This document shows, piece after piece, positions 49,087 to 59,301 of a stretch of DNA of 64,000 nucleotides; position 1 is the first letter of the stretch, and each line of letters starts with the position of its first letter. A program made the translations under genes and the position numbers. This DNA is from Shewanella gelidii (lineage in GTDB: Bacteria > Pseudomonadota > Gammaproteobacteria > Enterobacterales > Shewanellaceae): the NCBI RefSeq assembly GCF_014647855.1, contig NZ_BMPZ01000002.1, positions 62,001-126,000 on the forward strand, read 5' to 3'. Under the pieces are notes generated by a model. That model had not been told where the DNA came from. It saw nothing but the letters and a program-made list of their open reading frames with translations, and searched no databases.

Positions 49087-50048
49087 TGGGAAGGCGTTCA
49101 CGCGGCCGTCATATCGACGGGATTGTCCTTTTAGATAAAGAGACAGGCATGAGCTCAAACTTTGCCTTGCAGCGTGTGAAGCGTATTTATGGCGCGGCAA
49201 AGGCGGGACATACTGGTGCTTTAGATCCTTTAGCAACCGGTATGTTACCTATTTGTTTAGGTGAAGCCACCAAATTTTCTCAGCATTTACTTGATTCAGA
49301 TAAACGTTACTTAGTGACGGCTAAGCTTGGTGTTCGCACGGATACCAGTGATTCGGATGGCGAAGTAGTGCAAACAAGGGATGTGGCATTTAGTGAGTCC
49401 CTGTTGGCTGAGTCACTTGAACATTTCCGCGGTAGCACGATGCAAGTCCCCTCTATGTTTTCTGCATTAAAGTACCAAGGGCAACCTTTGTACAAGTATG
49501 CCCGTGAAGGCATTGAGGTTCCGCGCGAAGCGCGACCGATTACAGTGTATGAACTCAAGTTTATTAGCTTAGAAAACGACGACCTAACGTTGGATATTCA
49601 CTGCTCTAAAGGGACATATATTCGAACAATTATTGATGACTTGGGCGAAATGCTAGGTTGCGGTGCGCATGTGACGATGCTTCGTCGTACGCAGGTAGCT
49701 GGTTACCCTTACGCACGAATGGTGTCTTTGGCACAATTGCAATCAATGGTTGATGAAGCACAAAGTAATGATATTGAGCCTAAAGCAGTGCTTGACCCTT
49801 TGTTATTACCCATGGACACTGCTGTGAGTCATCTTGACGCCATTAATTTACCCGAAGCAATGGGTGAATATTTAATGCATGGTCAACCGGTGACGGCACC
49901 TGGTTTAAAGCCTGATACTCTGGTTCGAATTACCTTAGGTGAAAAGCAGGAGTTTGTCGGTGTGGGCATGATGAATGACGATGGATTACTAGCCCCAAAA
50001 AGATTGATTGTTCGCCACGAGTCACCTGCGTTCGAATCATCAAACTAA
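49086..50048 (+). CDS. truB: tRNA pseudouridine(55) synthase
   Basis: Makes pseudouridine 55 in the T loop of tRNAs; 320 residues. Catalytic Asp is in the motif [16 protein letters not shown]. The [22 protein letters not shown] and [14 protein letters not shown] motifs follow, then a C-terminal PUA-like domain. It overlaps the rbfA stop by one base. Confidence 0.97.
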   Translation: MGRRSRGRHIDGIVLLDKETGMSSNFALQRVKRIYGAAKAGHTGALDPLATGMLPICLGEATKFSQHLLDSDKRYLVTAKLGVRTDTSDSDGEVVQTRDVAFSESLLAESLEHFRGSTMQVPSMFSALKYQGQPLYKYAREGIEVPREARPITVYELKFISLENDDLTLDIHCSKGTYIRTIIDDLGEMLGCGAHVTMLRRTQVAGYPYARMVSLAQLQSMVDEAQSNDIEPKAVLDPLLLPMDTAVSHLDAINLPEAMGEYLMHGQPVTAPGLKPDTLVRITLGEKQEFVGVGMMNDDGLLAPKRLIVRHESPAFESSN

Positions 50049-50159
50049 GTTCATTATTATTTTGTTTGCGGTTGCCTTTATTTATAGGTAGAATACCGCG
50101 CTGCTCTGGCTGGATTAGTGATCGGCTAGAGATTATTTATTACATATTTGGAGAGACAC

Positions 50160-50429
50160 ATGTCACTAAGTACTGAAGCGAAAGCAAAAATCCTGGCTGA
50201 ATTTGGCCGTGGTGAGAACGATTCTGGTTCTACTGAAGTGCAAGTTGCATTGCTAACTGCACAAATCAACCACCTACAAGGTCACTTTAAAGAGCACATC
50301 CATGACCATCACTCTCGTCGTGGTCTGCTACGTATGGTTAGCACACGTCGTAAGCTTCTTTCTTACCTAAAAGGTAAAGACGTTGCGCGTTATACTGCTC
50401 TAATCCAGAAGCTTGGTCTGCGTCGCTAA
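50160..50429 (+). CDS. rpsO: 30S ribosomal protein S15
   Basis: 89 residues from ATG 50160, after GGAGAG. The GTG 50148 reading adds four residues and is rejected. Text [18 protein letters not shown] is the invariant rRNA-binding core. In E. coli S15 represses its own translation through a pseudoknot over the start; the leader here was not folded. A strong terminator follows, so pnp is separate. Confidence 0.98.
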   Translation: MSLSTEAKAKILAEFGRGENDSGSTEVQVALLTAQINHLQGHFKEHIHDHHSRRGLLRMVSTRRKLLSYLKGKDVARYTALIQKLGLRR

Positions 50430-50454
50430 TATTGCGTTTCGGATAGTTTCATAT

Positions 50455-50482
50455 AAAAAGGGAGGCTTATGCCTCCTTTTTT
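50455..50482 (+). terminator. Intrinsic terminator of rpsO
   Basis: AAAAAGGGAGGC / GCCTCCTTTTTT, loop TTAT. Confidence 0.93.
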
Positions 50483-50584
50483 ATTGCCTATTTAATGCGC
50501 ATGGGTGGAATCGATTGCAAGGCCGGTATCGACGTCACGCTATAAAGTGATTGTCTTTTTAGTTATCTTTGTCCATTTTTCCCA

Positions 50585-50623
50585 GACAAAAAATAACGCC
50601 GATAAAACTCATTTTATCGGCGT
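50585..50623 (-). terminator. Intrinsic terminator of the GGDEF/EAL gene
   Basis: Perfect 12-base stem ACGCCGATAAAA / TTTTATCGGCGT with loop CTCA. Read on the minus strand it is followed by TATTTTTTGTC. It lies 35 bases past the stop of the minus-strand gene. Confidence 0.88.
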
Positions 50624-50657
50624 GATATGAAACTTATGCATTTGCGCGAGCAAGACG

Positions 50658-52712
50658 CTATTGGTTATCAACGACGGTAATGGAAGCGTGTTGCTTGGCA
50701 ATATACTTGGCTTCAAACTCTTCACGCTCTAGTGGTTGACTATAGTAAAAGCCTTGACCGATTGGACAGTTGTGTTCTTTTAGCCAAGCGAGTTGCTGCT
50801 CATTTTCAATGCCTTCTGCCACAATTTTTAAATTTAACTGTCGACCGAGCATCAAAATCGTCGATGCAATTGCACTGTCGTGTGGCAGGTCAGAGACGAA
50901 ACAGCGGTCAATTTTCATCGTCGTAATCGGTAAATGGCGCAAGTAGGATAGCGATGAGTAACCGGTACCAAAATCATCGACCGCAATCCCAAACCCTGCA
51001 GATTTCAACTGTTCTAACTTGTTGATTGCAAGTTCTATGTCGTTCATTAGGGACGTTTCTGTGATTTCGATTTCTAAGAGTTCAGGGTTGACTTGATAAC
51101 GCAAAGCCATTTGCTTGATGTCGGGGACTAAACTAGCATCAGCAAATTGTGGTGTCGCGACATTGATGGCGATGGGTAACGCGTAGTTGTACTGTTTTTG
51201 CCAGTCGCGAATGATTTTACAACTTTGCTCAATAACCCAGCGACCAATTGGAATGATAATTCCGGTCTCTTCAGCGACAGGAATAAATGACATCGGGCTG
51301 ATCAAGCGCCCATCTTTCTTCCAGCGTATTAACGCTTCGCAACCGATGACTTCACCGGTTTCAATGTTTAGCTTAGGTTGAAGATGTAGGCAAAACTCTT
51401 CGTGTTTTAGCGCGTCGTGTAATGAGGCCTCTGTTCTTAAACGAACTGCGGCTCTTTCGGTCATCTGTTGTTTGAAAAATGCCCACTGATTCGATCCTGC
51501 TGCTTTTGCACTATACATTGCAATATCTGCGTGGCGAATGAGATCTTCTGCGCCGTGACCATCTTCAGGATAAATAGAAATACCCACGGAAGCTGCGGGG
51601 TGTACTGCATGTTCACCCAGTTGGATTGGGGTATTCATTTGAGCAAGCAGCTTTTCTACAAACTCTGCGGCGTCAGTTGGAGATTGAATATCATCAGCGA
51701 GAATTACAAATTCATCGCCGCCAAGGCGGGCAACACTACCTTGGTCTCCTACAACACGTTCTAAGATACGGGCAATACGTGCGAGGTATTGATCACCAAG
51801 AGCGTGCCCAAGCGAGTCATTGACGTTTTTGAAGCGATCTAAATCGATAAATAACAGGGCAAAATGGCGTTTATGTACCCGTGCGCGTTGAATTGTTACT
51901 GCAATTGTTTCGAGGAGTAAGGTTCGGTTCGGTAAGCCTGTGAGTGGGTCGCGGGTCGCCATCTTTCGCAGCTTGCTTTGAGTTTGCCCGAATTGAACTA
52001 GAATTTGGTTGAATTTGGTGGTAACTAGACCCAATTCATCGTCTTGGTGAGCTCTAGATGTTGGTAACAAGTTTTCGTCTGGTGATTCAGGGTCAATTCT
52101 ATCAATAGATTCACTAATGCGGGCAATCGGCTGGGTAAGAAAACGATGGAATACGACCGACAGCACCATGGTTAGTAATAATGCTCGAGCCAGTGTCGCG
52201 ACCAAGCCAAGTTGCAATTGGGAAAATAAGGAATTGGTCAATTCTTGTGTATCGTAAAAAACCGTGAGCGTTCCAATGAGCTGTTGCTGCCTCGTCCCTT
52301 CAAAGTAGTACGGGCGATACAAGGGGCGATCAATTTCGCTAATGTCACTAAAAAGTCGTCGGGATAGGCTAATAAAAAGGTCTGAATAATCAGGACTTGC
52401 ATTATTTACAGAAACAAACAGCGTACCGTCATCTAAATTGATAACCGTGGAACCAACATGCTCAACTTTGAGCACGCCTTCGAGGGTTTGTTTGGCTAGA
52501 TTATCATCTAACGCCCACACCGCATTAGCCGCAGGTTGTTCTACAGAGTCTAATAATTCCTGTTGCGCAAGAATGAGTTGGCCGCGTTCGGTATAAACAA
52601 CAAACGCAATTTCTACAATAAAAATCGCGACGGCAAAGAAGAGTGCTGTGAAAACAACTAAATTAGTCTGTTTCCAGGTTAATGACTTGAAATTAGTCGT
52701 CATTCCGGTCAT
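50658..52712 (-). CDS. Membrane GGDEF-EAL cyclic-di-GMP signalling protein
   Basis: About 684 residues from ATG 52712 (AGGGAAA upstream; TTG 52718 is possible). A first membrane helix (about 18-42) precedes a periplasmic sensor region (to about 170). A second helix (about 175-195) leads to a HAMP-like linker, a GGDEF domain (RLGGDEF near residue 330) and an EAL domain (CEALIRW near 457, DDFGTGYSSLSYL further on). Both signature motifs are intact, so either cyclic-di-GMP synthesis or hydrolysis is possible. It interrupts rpsO-pnp on the opposite strand; I recall a similar gene in this position in Shewanella. Confidence 0.92.
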   Translation of the reverse strand: MTGMTTNFKSLTWKQTNLVVFTALFFAVAIFIVEIAFVVYTERGQLILAQQELLDSVEQPAANAVWALDDNLAKQTLEGVLKVEHVGSTVINLDDGTLFVSVNNASPDYSDLFISLSRRLFSDISEIDRPLYRPYYFEGTRQQQLIGTLTVFYDTQELTNSLFSQLQLGLVATLARALLLTMVLSVVFHRFLTQPIARISESIDRIDPESPDENLLPTSRAHQDDELGLVTTKFNQILVQFGQTQSKLRKMATRDPLTGLPNRTLLLETIAVTIQRARVHKRHFALLFIDLDRFKNVNDSLGHALGDQYLARIARILERVVGDQGSVARLGGDEFVILADDIQSPTDAAEFVEKLLAQMNTPIQLGEHAVHPAASVGISIYPEDGHGAEDLIRHADIAMYSAKAAGSNQWAFFKQQMTERAAVRLRTEASLHDALKHEEFCLHLQPKLNIETGEVIGCEALIRWKKDGRLISPMSFIPVAEETGIIIPIGRWVIEQSCKIIRDWQKQYNYALPIAINVATPQFADASLVPDIKQMALRYQVNPELLEIEITETSLMNDIELAINKLEQLKSAGFGIAVDDFGTGYSSLSYLRHLPITTMKIDRCFVSDLPHDSAIASTILMLGRQLNLKIVAEGIENEQQLAWLKEHNCPIGQGFYYSQPLEREEFEAKYIAKQHASITVVDNQ

Positions 52713-52897
52713 TCGCAATTTTCCCTAGGCGCTTGATTTTGCTTATTGTGAAGCATTATGAACGAATTTTTACACGATATATTCACTTTAGAGAAAAGAA
52801 CTGGCTTTGTCACGCTCATATCCCCTTTATCTATTGATTGTACTTGCAGTATACTTACGCGCGTATTTCAAGGTAATTAAATTAAGGAATGGGTCAA

Positions 52898-55000
52898 GTG
52901 AATCCTATCGTAAAGAGTTTTGAGTATGGTCAACATACTGTCACCCTAGAAACGGGTGTCATTGCACGTCAAGCAGACGCTGCAGTACTAGCAAGCATGG
53001 GCGATACAACTGTTTTAGTCACAGTTGTTGGGAAAAAAGAAGCAGATCTCAGCAGAGATTTTTTCCCTCTAACAGTGAACTACCAAGAAAAGACTTATGC
53101 AGCTGGTAAAATCCCTGGCGGATTTTTCAAGCGTGAAGGTCGTCCATCTGAAGGTGAAACTCTCATTGCGCGTCTAATTGACCGCCCAATTCGCCCGCTA
53201 TTCCCTGACGGATTTAAAAACGAAGTACAAGTTATCATTACAGTTGTATCGGTCGATCAAGACATCGCGCCTGATATCATCTCTATGATTGGTACTTCTG
53301 CAGCGCTTTCTATCTCTGGTATTCCATTTAATGGTCCTATCGGTGCCGCTTGTGTAGGTTACGTCAATGGTGAGTACCTATTAAACCCAACAATTAGCCA
53401 ACTTGAAGAAAGCGAGCTTGAGTTATCGGTTGCTGGTACATCTAGTGCAGTATTAATGGTTGAGTCTGAAGCGGCTTCGTTACCTGAAGAAGTGATGCTA
53501 GGCGCAGTTGTTTATGGTCATGAGCAGCAACAAGTTGTTGTAAAAGCAATTGAAGAATTTAAAGCTGAAGCAGGCAAGCCTATTTGGGATTGGTCTGCGC
53601 CAGCTGTAGACGTTGACTTAGCAAGTAAAGTGAAAGCAATTGCAGAGCAAGGTTTTGCTGACGCATACATGATTACAGCTAAGCACGAGCGTCGTGATGC
53701 TGTTATCGCAGTGAAGAAAGCAGCTGTTGAAGCACTTTCAGAAGAATTAGGTGATGACTTTAATGGTCGTGAAGTCGATGGCCTACTTGGCAGCCTAGAG
53801 AAGAAAGTTGTTCGTGGACGTATTATTGGTGGTAACCCACGTATCGATGGTCGCGAGCCAGATATGATCCGTGCGTTAAGCGTACTTGCTGGTGTTCTAC
53901 CACGCACACACGGTAGTTCTTTGTTTACTCGTGGTGAGACTCAGGCTTTAGTGACTTGTACACTGGGTACTGAACGTGATGCACAGAAAGTTGATAGCAT
54001 CATGGGCGAGCGCACGAACCGCTTTATGCTTCACTATAACTTCCCTCCATACTGTGTTGGTGAAACCGGTATGGTTGGTTCTCCGAAGCGTCGCGAAATC
54101 GGTCACGGTAAACTAGCATGGCGTGGTATCAATGCCGTTCTGCCAACTGCTGAAGAATTCCCATACAGCGTTCGCGTTGTTTCTGAGATTACTGAATCAA
54201 ATGGTTCAAGCTCAATGGCTTCTGTTTGTGGTACTTCTCTAGCACTAATGGATGCTGGTGTACCAATTAAAGCATCGGTTGCTGGTATCGCAATGGGCCT
54301 AGTAAAAGAAGGTGACGACTTCGTTGTTCTTTCTGATATCTTGGGTGATGAAGACCATCTTGGTGATATGGACTTTAAAGTTGCAGGTACTCGTGACGGT
54401 ATTACTGCCCTGCAAATGGACATTAAAATCGAAGGGATTACCAAAGAGATCATGGAAATTGCACTTCGCCAAGCCTATGGCGCTCGTGTACATATCCTGA
54501 ATGTTATGGATCAAGCAATTGGTTCGCATCGTGACGATATCTCTGACCACGCACCACGTATCACAACGATGAAAATCAACCCGGAGAAGATCCGTGATGT
54601 GATTGGTAAGGGTGGCGCAACAATTCGTGCACTGACTGAAGAAACAGGAACTACCATCGAATTAGACGATGATGGCACAGTTAAAATTGCTTCAGCAAAT
54701 GGCGAAGCAACTAAAGAAGCCATTCGCCGTATTGAAGAGATTACTGCTGAAGTTGAAGTGGGTAAGATCTACACCGGTAAAGTCATGCGAATTGTTGATT
54801 TTGGTGCATTCGTGAACATCCTTCCTGGTAAAGATGGACTCGTTCATATTTCACAGATCAGTGAAGAGCGCGTCGCAAATGTTTCTGACCACTTAGAGCT
54901 GAATCAAGATGTGACAGTGAAAGTGATGGAAGTTGACCGTCAAGGACGCGTTAGACTTTCTATTAAAGAAGCACAAGAAAAAGCTACGCCAGCGGAGTAA
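52898..55000 (+). CDS. pnp: Polyribonucleotide nucleotidyltransferase (PNPase)
   Basis: Phosphorolytic 3'-5' exoribonuclease of the RNA degradosome; 700 residues. I start at GTG 52898 ([19 protein letters not shown]), because AAGGA at about 52885-52889 is 8-9 bases upstream of it, while it abuts the ATG at 52889 too closely. Two RNase PH domains (about 1-210 and 310-545) flank the helical domain. A KH domain (about 555-612, [12 protein letters not shown]) and an S1 domain (about 620-690, [13 protein letters not shown]) follow. E. coli pnp autoregulates through its leader; the long leader here (about 180 bases) would allow it. Confidence 0.97.
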   Translation: MNPIVKSFEYGQHTVTLETGVIARQADAAVLASMGDTTVLVTVVGKKEADLSRDFFPLTVNYQEKTYAAGKIPGGFFKREGRPSEGETLIARLIDRPIRPLFPDGFKNEVQVIITVVSVDQDIAPDIISMIGTSAALSISGIPFNGPIGAACVGYVNGEYLLNPTISQLEESELELSVAGTSSAVLMVESEAASLPEEVMLGAVVYGHEQQQVVVKAIEEFKAEAGKPIWDWSAPAVDVDLASKVKAIAEQGFADAYMITAKHERRDAVIAVKKAAVEALSEELGDDFNGREVDGLLGSLEKKVVRGRIIGGNPRIDGREPDMIRALSVLAGVLPRTHGSSLFTRGETQALVTCTLGTERDAQKVDSIMGERTNRFMLHYNFPPYCVGETGMVGSPKRREIGHGKLAWRGINAVLPTAEEFPYSVRVVSEITESNGSSSMASVCGTSLALMDAGVPIKASVAGIAMGLVKEGDDFVVLSDILGDEDHLGDMDFKVAGTRDGITALQMDIKIEGITKEIMEIALRQAYGARVHILNVMDQAIGSHRDDISDHAPRITTMKINPEKIRDVIGKGGATIRALTEETGTTIELDDDGTVKIASANGEATKEAIRRIEEITAEVEVGKIYTGKVMRIVDFGAFVNILPGKDGLVHISQISEERVANVSDHLELNQDVTVKVMEVDRQGRVRLSIKEAQEKATPAE

Positions 55001-55017
55001 TCGCTAACTTGCTTGTC

Positions 55018-55046
55018 AAAAAGGAGACCTGTGGGTCTCCTTTTTT
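55018..55046 (+). terminator. Intrinsic terminator of pnp
   Basis: AAAAAGGAGACC / GGTCTCCTTTTTT with loop TGTG. Confidence 0.93.
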
Positions 55047-55156
55047 GTGCCTGTAACATATTGAGCCATTTGCTAATAGCTCAATTGAGTGAAGGTTGCT
55101 ATGATAAAGTTTCTTTGAACCAAAATTGGTTGTTACGGTTGTAAATGGAAGGGTAG

Positions 55157-56041
55157 ATGATGCGAACCTTGATGATGAGTGCAGTATTAGGAATGAGCCT
55201 CGTTTTAACAGGCTGTGCTGCGACAGGTAATAATGGCGGAGACTATGACGTCGTTGTTGCGCCCAAGGTGCCCGATTATAAATTGGAAGTCACGCTGGCT
55301 AGGCTTAATGAAATTCTGGCGAATGCCGAATTAACCGAAGAGCAGCGGGCTCGGTTTCATTACGATCGTGGTGTTCGTTACGATAGCGTGGGCCTGAAAG
55401 TACTAGCAAGAATAGATTTTCATCAAGCACTCAAAATTCAGCCTAATTTGGTTGATGCATATAACTTCCTTGGGATCTACTATACCCAAGAAGGCGAATA
55501 CGAAAGCGCTTACGAGTCATTTGATGGTGTGCTTGAGTTATCTCCTGAATATGACTATGCCTACTTAAATCGCGGTATTGCTTTGTATTATGGTGGACGA
55601 GAGCGTCTCGCCGAAGAAGATATGCAGGCATTCTACAATCGAGATAAAGCAGATGGTTATCGCGCGTTATGGCTTTATATTTCCCAGCTAGAGCTAGATG
55701 AGAAAGAGGCGCAAGCTGTGTTGAAAAACAGTCGCTCAACCTTGTCTGATAATGCGTGGTCTAGTGTGTTAGTCGATTACTATTTGGGCCTGCTCACTCA
55801 ACAGCAAGTCTTTGACCGAGCGAAAGAAAATATAACCGGACCGAATGAGTATGCTGAAAGAATGTGTGAAGCCTACTTTTATATAGCCAAGAGAAAAATT
55901 AACAACCAACAGTTTGAAGAAGCGGCTCAGTTACTGAGACTCACTTTAGCCACCAATATTTTTGACTTTGTTGAACATCGATATGCCCGTGTTGAACTTA
56001 AGCGTTTAGCGGCAGAAGCTTCAGCGAATGAGGCACCATAG
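55157..56041 (+). CDS. nlpI: Lipoprotein NlpI
   Basis: Outer-membrane lipoprotein adaptor with tetratricopeptide repeats; in E. coli it recruits the protease Prc to peptidoglycan hydrolases. 294 residues, signal with lipobox LTGC. TPR units are visible in RFHYDRGVRYDSVGLKVLARIDF, VDAYNFLGIYYTQEGEYESAYESF and YDYAYLNRGIALYYGGRERLAEED. The pnp-nlpI order is conserved. Two adjacent ATGs (55157, 55160) are both possible. Confidence 0.95.
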   Translation: MMRTLMMSAVLGMSLVLTGCAATGNNGGDYDVVVAPKVPDYKLEVTLARLNEILANAELTEEQRARFHYDRGVRYDSVGLKVLARIDFHQALKIQPNLVDAYNFLGIYYTQEGEYESAYESFDGVLELSPEYDYAYLNRGIALYYGGRERLAEEDMQAFYNRDKADGYRALWLYISQLELDEKEAQAVLKNSRSTLSDNAWSSVLVDYYLGLLTQQQVFDRAKENITGPNEYAERMCEAYFYIAKRKINNQQFEEAAQLLRLTLATNIFDFVEHRYARVELKRLAAEASANEAP

Positions 56042-56196
56042 CGGATGTATATTCCAAGGATTGGCTTAATGCGCTTGATATAAAAAGTGCATATCTGTCT
56101 CATCGGATAGACACATCGAGTTAGAGATGCCAGCTTGCGAAATTATGCTGATAAAGTCTCTTGGAAAATAATCGATTCAAACGCGCCCCCTCATTA

Positions 56197-56227
56197 AGTC
56201 ACAAGCCTAGGTTTGTGGCTTTTTTTG
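56197..56227 (+). terminator. Terminator in the nlpI-prfC gap
   Basis: AGTCACAAGC pairs with GTTTGTGGCT around a very short loop, followed by a seven-T run. The remaining 300-base gap 56042-56341 shows no gene. A TATAAT at 56301-56306 may be the prfC -10. Confidence 0.75.
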
Positions 56228-56341
56228 TTGCTTTCAGTAAAGGAGCAGACCTATATAGTGACGCGGGTATCTGTGTAGCCAAACAGGGCAATAGACTGGT
56301 ATAATTTGCGCCTTTTTTAGTATCCCAGCACACAGGTAGTC

Positions 56342-57922
56342 ATGTCAGGTTATAAAGTTGAAGTCGACAAGCGTCGGACTTTCGCAATTATTTCGCATCC
56401 CGATGCAGGTAAAACCACAATTACAGAGAAGGTTCTGCTGTTTGGTAATGCTTTGCAAAAGGCCGGAACAGTTAAAGGCAAAAAGTCGGGTCAGCATGCT
56501 AAATCTGATTGGATGGAAATGGAAAAAGATCGGGGTATCTCAATTACCACATCTGTGATGCAGTTTCCTTACAATAATGCGCTAGTTAATCTTCTGGATA
56601 CTCCGGGTCACGAAGACTTCTCTGAGGACACATATAGAACGCTAACTGCCGTTGATTCTTGTTTAATGGTGATCGATTCCGCGAAAGGTGTCGAAGAAAG
56701 AACCATTAAATTAATGGAAGTAACGCGTCTGCGTGACACGCCCATTGTCACGTTCATGAACAAACTTGACCGCGACATTCGTGATCCAATTGAGTTAATG
56801 GATGAAGTTGAGAATGTACTCAACATCTCATGTGCTCCAATTACTTGGCCTATTGGCGCTGGTAAGGAATTTAAAGGCGTATATCATTTATTGAGAGATG
56901 AAGTCATTTTGTATCAAAGTGGTCAAGGTCATACGATTCAAGACTCTCAAATCATCAAAGGATTAGATAATCCAGAGCTTGATGAAGCGATTGGCCATCT
57001 TGCTGCGGATGTACGAGATGAAATGGAACTCGTCCTTGGTGCGTCGAATGAGTTTGACCATGAAATGTTCCTTAAAGGCGAATTGACGCCTGTGTTCTTT
57101 GGAACGGCATTGGGTAACTTTGGTGTTGATCATATTCTCGATGGCATTGTTGAATGGGCGCCTACACCGCAACCTCGCAGTACAGAAGCCCGTGAAGTGC
57201 TTCCTTATGAGCCAAAGTTCTCAGGCTTTGTGTTTAAAATCCAAGCCAATATGGATCCAAAACATAGAGACCGTGTTGCCTTTATGCGTATCTGCTCTGG
57301 TCGCTATGAGCAAGGCATGAAAATGCGCCATGTACGAATGGGCAAAGATATCAATATAAGTGATGCGTTGACCTTCATGGCGGGGGATCGTGCGAGAGCA
57401 CCAGAGGCCTATCCTGGTGACATTATTGGTTTGCATAACCACGGCACCATTAAAATTGGTGATACGTTTACCCAAGGTGAAATGATGCGCTTTACAGGCG
57501 TGCCAAACTTTGCACCAGAAATGTTCCGCCGTATTCGCCTAAAAGATCCACTTAAGCAGAAACAGCTGCTCAAAGGTCTGGTACAGTTGGCGGAAGAAGG
57601 TGCGGTTCAGGTGTTTCGCCCCTTAGATAGCAACGATTTAATCGTTGGTGCTGTTGGTGTTTTGCAATTTGAAGTCGTCGTCGGCCGTCTGAAATCAGAG
57701 TATAACGTTGAAGCGATTTATGAAGCTATCAGTGTCGCGACTGCACGTTGGGTGTATTGTGATGATGAGCGGAAACTTGATGAGTTCCGCCGTAAAGCAA
57801 GCACTAACTTAGCCCTTGATGGTGGAGATAATCTTACTTATATCGCGCCAACGATGGTTAACCTGAATCTTGCGACAGAGCGATACCCAGATATTGAGTT
57901 CGCAAAAACACGAGAGCACTAA
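56342..57922 (+). CDS. prfC: Peptide chain release factor 3
   Basis: GTPase that recycles RF1/RF2 from the terminating ribosome; 526 residues, full length. G-domain motifs: [13 protein letters not shown] (Walker A), [13 protein letters not shown] (switch I), [15 protein letters not shown] (switch II) and [10 protein letters not shown]. The barrel domains follow with [19 protein letters not shown] and [14 protein letters not shown]. Single-gene unit ending in a terminator. Confidence 0.97.
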   Translation: MSGYKVEVDKRRTFAIISHPDAGKTTITEKVLLFGNALQKAGTVKGKKSGQHAKSDWMEMEKDRGISITTSVMQFPYNNALVNLLDTPGHEDFSEDTYRTLTAVDSCLMVIDSAKGVEERTIKLMEVTRLRDTPIVTFMNKLDRDIRDPIELMDEVENVLNISCAPITWPIGAGKEFKGVYHLLRDEVILYQSGQGHTIQDSQIIKGLDNPELDEAIGHLAADVRDEMELVLGASNEFDHEMFLKGELTPVFFGTALGNFGVDHILDGIVEWAPTPQPRSTEAREVLPYEPKFSGFVFKIQANMDPKHRDRVAFMRICSGRYEQGMKMRHVRMGKDINISDALTFMAGDRARAPEAYPGDIIGLHNHGTIKIGDTFTQGEMMRFTGVPNFAPEMFRRIRLKDPLKQKQLLKGLVQLAEEGAVQVFRPLDSNDLIVGAVGVLQFEVVVGRLKSEYNVEAIYEAISVATARWVYCDDERKLDEFRRKASTNLALDGGDNLTYIAPTMVNLNLATERYPDIEFAKTREH

Positions 57923-57964
57923 GTTGGTTTCGATAGCTAGCAGCTTCTTGTTAGCGACGGGATT

Positions 57965-57993
57965 AAAAGGAAAGCATGCGCTTTCCTTTTTTT
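57965..57993 (+). terminator. Intrinsic terminator of prfC
   Basis: AAAAGGAAAGC / GCTTTCCTTTT, loop ATGC, then T run. Confidence 0.92.
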
Positions 57994-58169
57994 ATGCTTT
58001 TAGGTGTTCAACAAAAGGCATGTTGTCTTTAGAAAGTGTGATCTAAAATGGGTGAGGTCAATTACGTGATAAGGTTTAGTATCTAGGGCATACTTTTTAG
58101 TGCAGCATAAAATGTAGGCTTATATATCAATAGTAGCCTAGATCTACTTGAGAGCCTAAGGAGCAAGCG

Positions 58170-58322
58170 ATGAAATGGTTGAAGGCATTATGGCAGTCTT
58201 ACATCAATTGGTGCGATCGTATGGGCTTAACGCCCGAGAATCAGCGTTGTTGTGCACCCAAATTATCAGAGCCTGAAGTCACTTCTGCTGAGAAGCAATC
58301 AAAAAAACATGACAAAAAATAA
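58170..58322 (+). CDS. 50-residue protein of unknown function
   Basis: A small gene with AAGGAG 6 bases before its ATG. It begins MKWLKALWQSYINWCDRMG, an amphipathic Trp-rich helix. A middle TPENQRCCAPKL with adjacent cysteines and a Lys-rich tail ending KKHDKK follow. It lies between prfC and tatD, 31 bases before tatD, and may be co-transcribed with it. I do not recognise the family; the good ribosome site and biased composition argue for real translation. Confidence 0.68.
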   Translation: MKWLKALWQSYINWCDRMGLTPENQRCCAPKLSEPEVTSAEKQSKKHDKK

Positions 58323-58353
58323 AGTCCTTGTTGATTTCAGAGTGAATTTATAA

Positions 58354-59124
58354 ATGCAGCCCATAGTAGACACCCACGCCCACCTTGATGATCCCTTGTT
58401 CGACCAAGACCGAGAGCAGATGATTGAGCGAATGAAACTGCGGGGGATCCATCAAGTGGTGTTACCGGGGATCTCTGCTTCCCATTGGCAACGTCAACAG
58501 ACGATTTCTCAAGTGTTCGATATGCCATTTGCGATAGGGATCCACCCTTGGTTTTGCAGCGAGGGGCCAGAACAAATGCTTGCTCTTAAAAATGAGCTTG
58601 AGTGTTTGCAACATCATCCGAGGTTAGTTGCCATAGGTGAGTGTGGTTTAGACGCTTACCGCAAAGATACATGGCACTTACAACATGAAAATTTAAGATT
58701 TCAGTTGCTCATTGCTCAAAAAATGAAACTTCCTGTCATTTTGCATGTAGTAAAAGCACATGATCAAATATTAACCCTATTAAAAGAGTTTGAACTTGAT
58801 CGTGGTGGCGTCATCCATGCCTTTAACGGTAGTTATGAGCTTGGAATGCAGTATGTTCGGTTGGGTTTTAAGCTAGGAATTGGTAGTGCAGTGATCAATG
58901 AACGCAGCAAGAAATTAAGACGTGCAGTTTCACTATTACCTATAGAATCAATGGTTGCAGAGACAGACTCCCCCTTTATGCCTCCTAAAAATCGTCCGGT
59001 TTTTCGTCATTCTCCGTTATTTATTGAACAATATATCGAAGAAATCTCTCGTTTGAGAAAAAAAACGACCGTTTCAATTAAAGAACAATTGTTTTGTAAT
59101 TCAATTCAGCTGTTTGATATATAG
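58354..59124 (+). CDS. TatD-family metal-dependent hydrolase
   Basis: 256 residues, TIM-barrel amidohydrolase-like DNase family. The di-metal motif DTHAHLDDPLF is at the N-terminus, Glu in AIGECGLDAY, His in VILHVVKAHD, His in VIHAFNGSYE and Asp in VAETDSPFMPP. All ligands are present. The short length and GECGLDAYRKD text place it nearer YjjV than TatD itself, so no symbol is given. No strong ribosome site is seen; coupling to the 50-residue gene upstream is possible. Confidence 0.9.
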   Translation: MQPIVDTHAHLDDPLFDQDREQMIERMKLRGIHQVVLPGISASHWQRQQTISQVFDMPFAIGIHPWFCSEGPEQMLALKNELECLQHHPRLVAIGECGLDAYRKDTWHLQHENLRFQLLIAQKMKLPVILHVVKAHDQILTLLKEFELDRGGVIHAFNGSYELGMQYVRLGFKLGIGSAVINERSKKLRRAVSLLPIESMVAETDSPFMPPKNRPVFRHSPLFIEQYIEEISRLRKKTTVSIKEQLFCNSIQLFDI

Positions 59125-59301
59125 AACATTTTTTCTTAAAAAGAAGCTGTAAAGCTTCGTCTGTGTGATATCGCGTCTGAAATAAAAATCCAAAAACATG
59201 ATCAATACGACACTTTTGAAGCGTTGTAGGGGTATAATCGACCACGGAAATAGGTTGTTTAACTACAAAAATTGAAAATATTAACGATAGGGTGATGGTT
59301 A

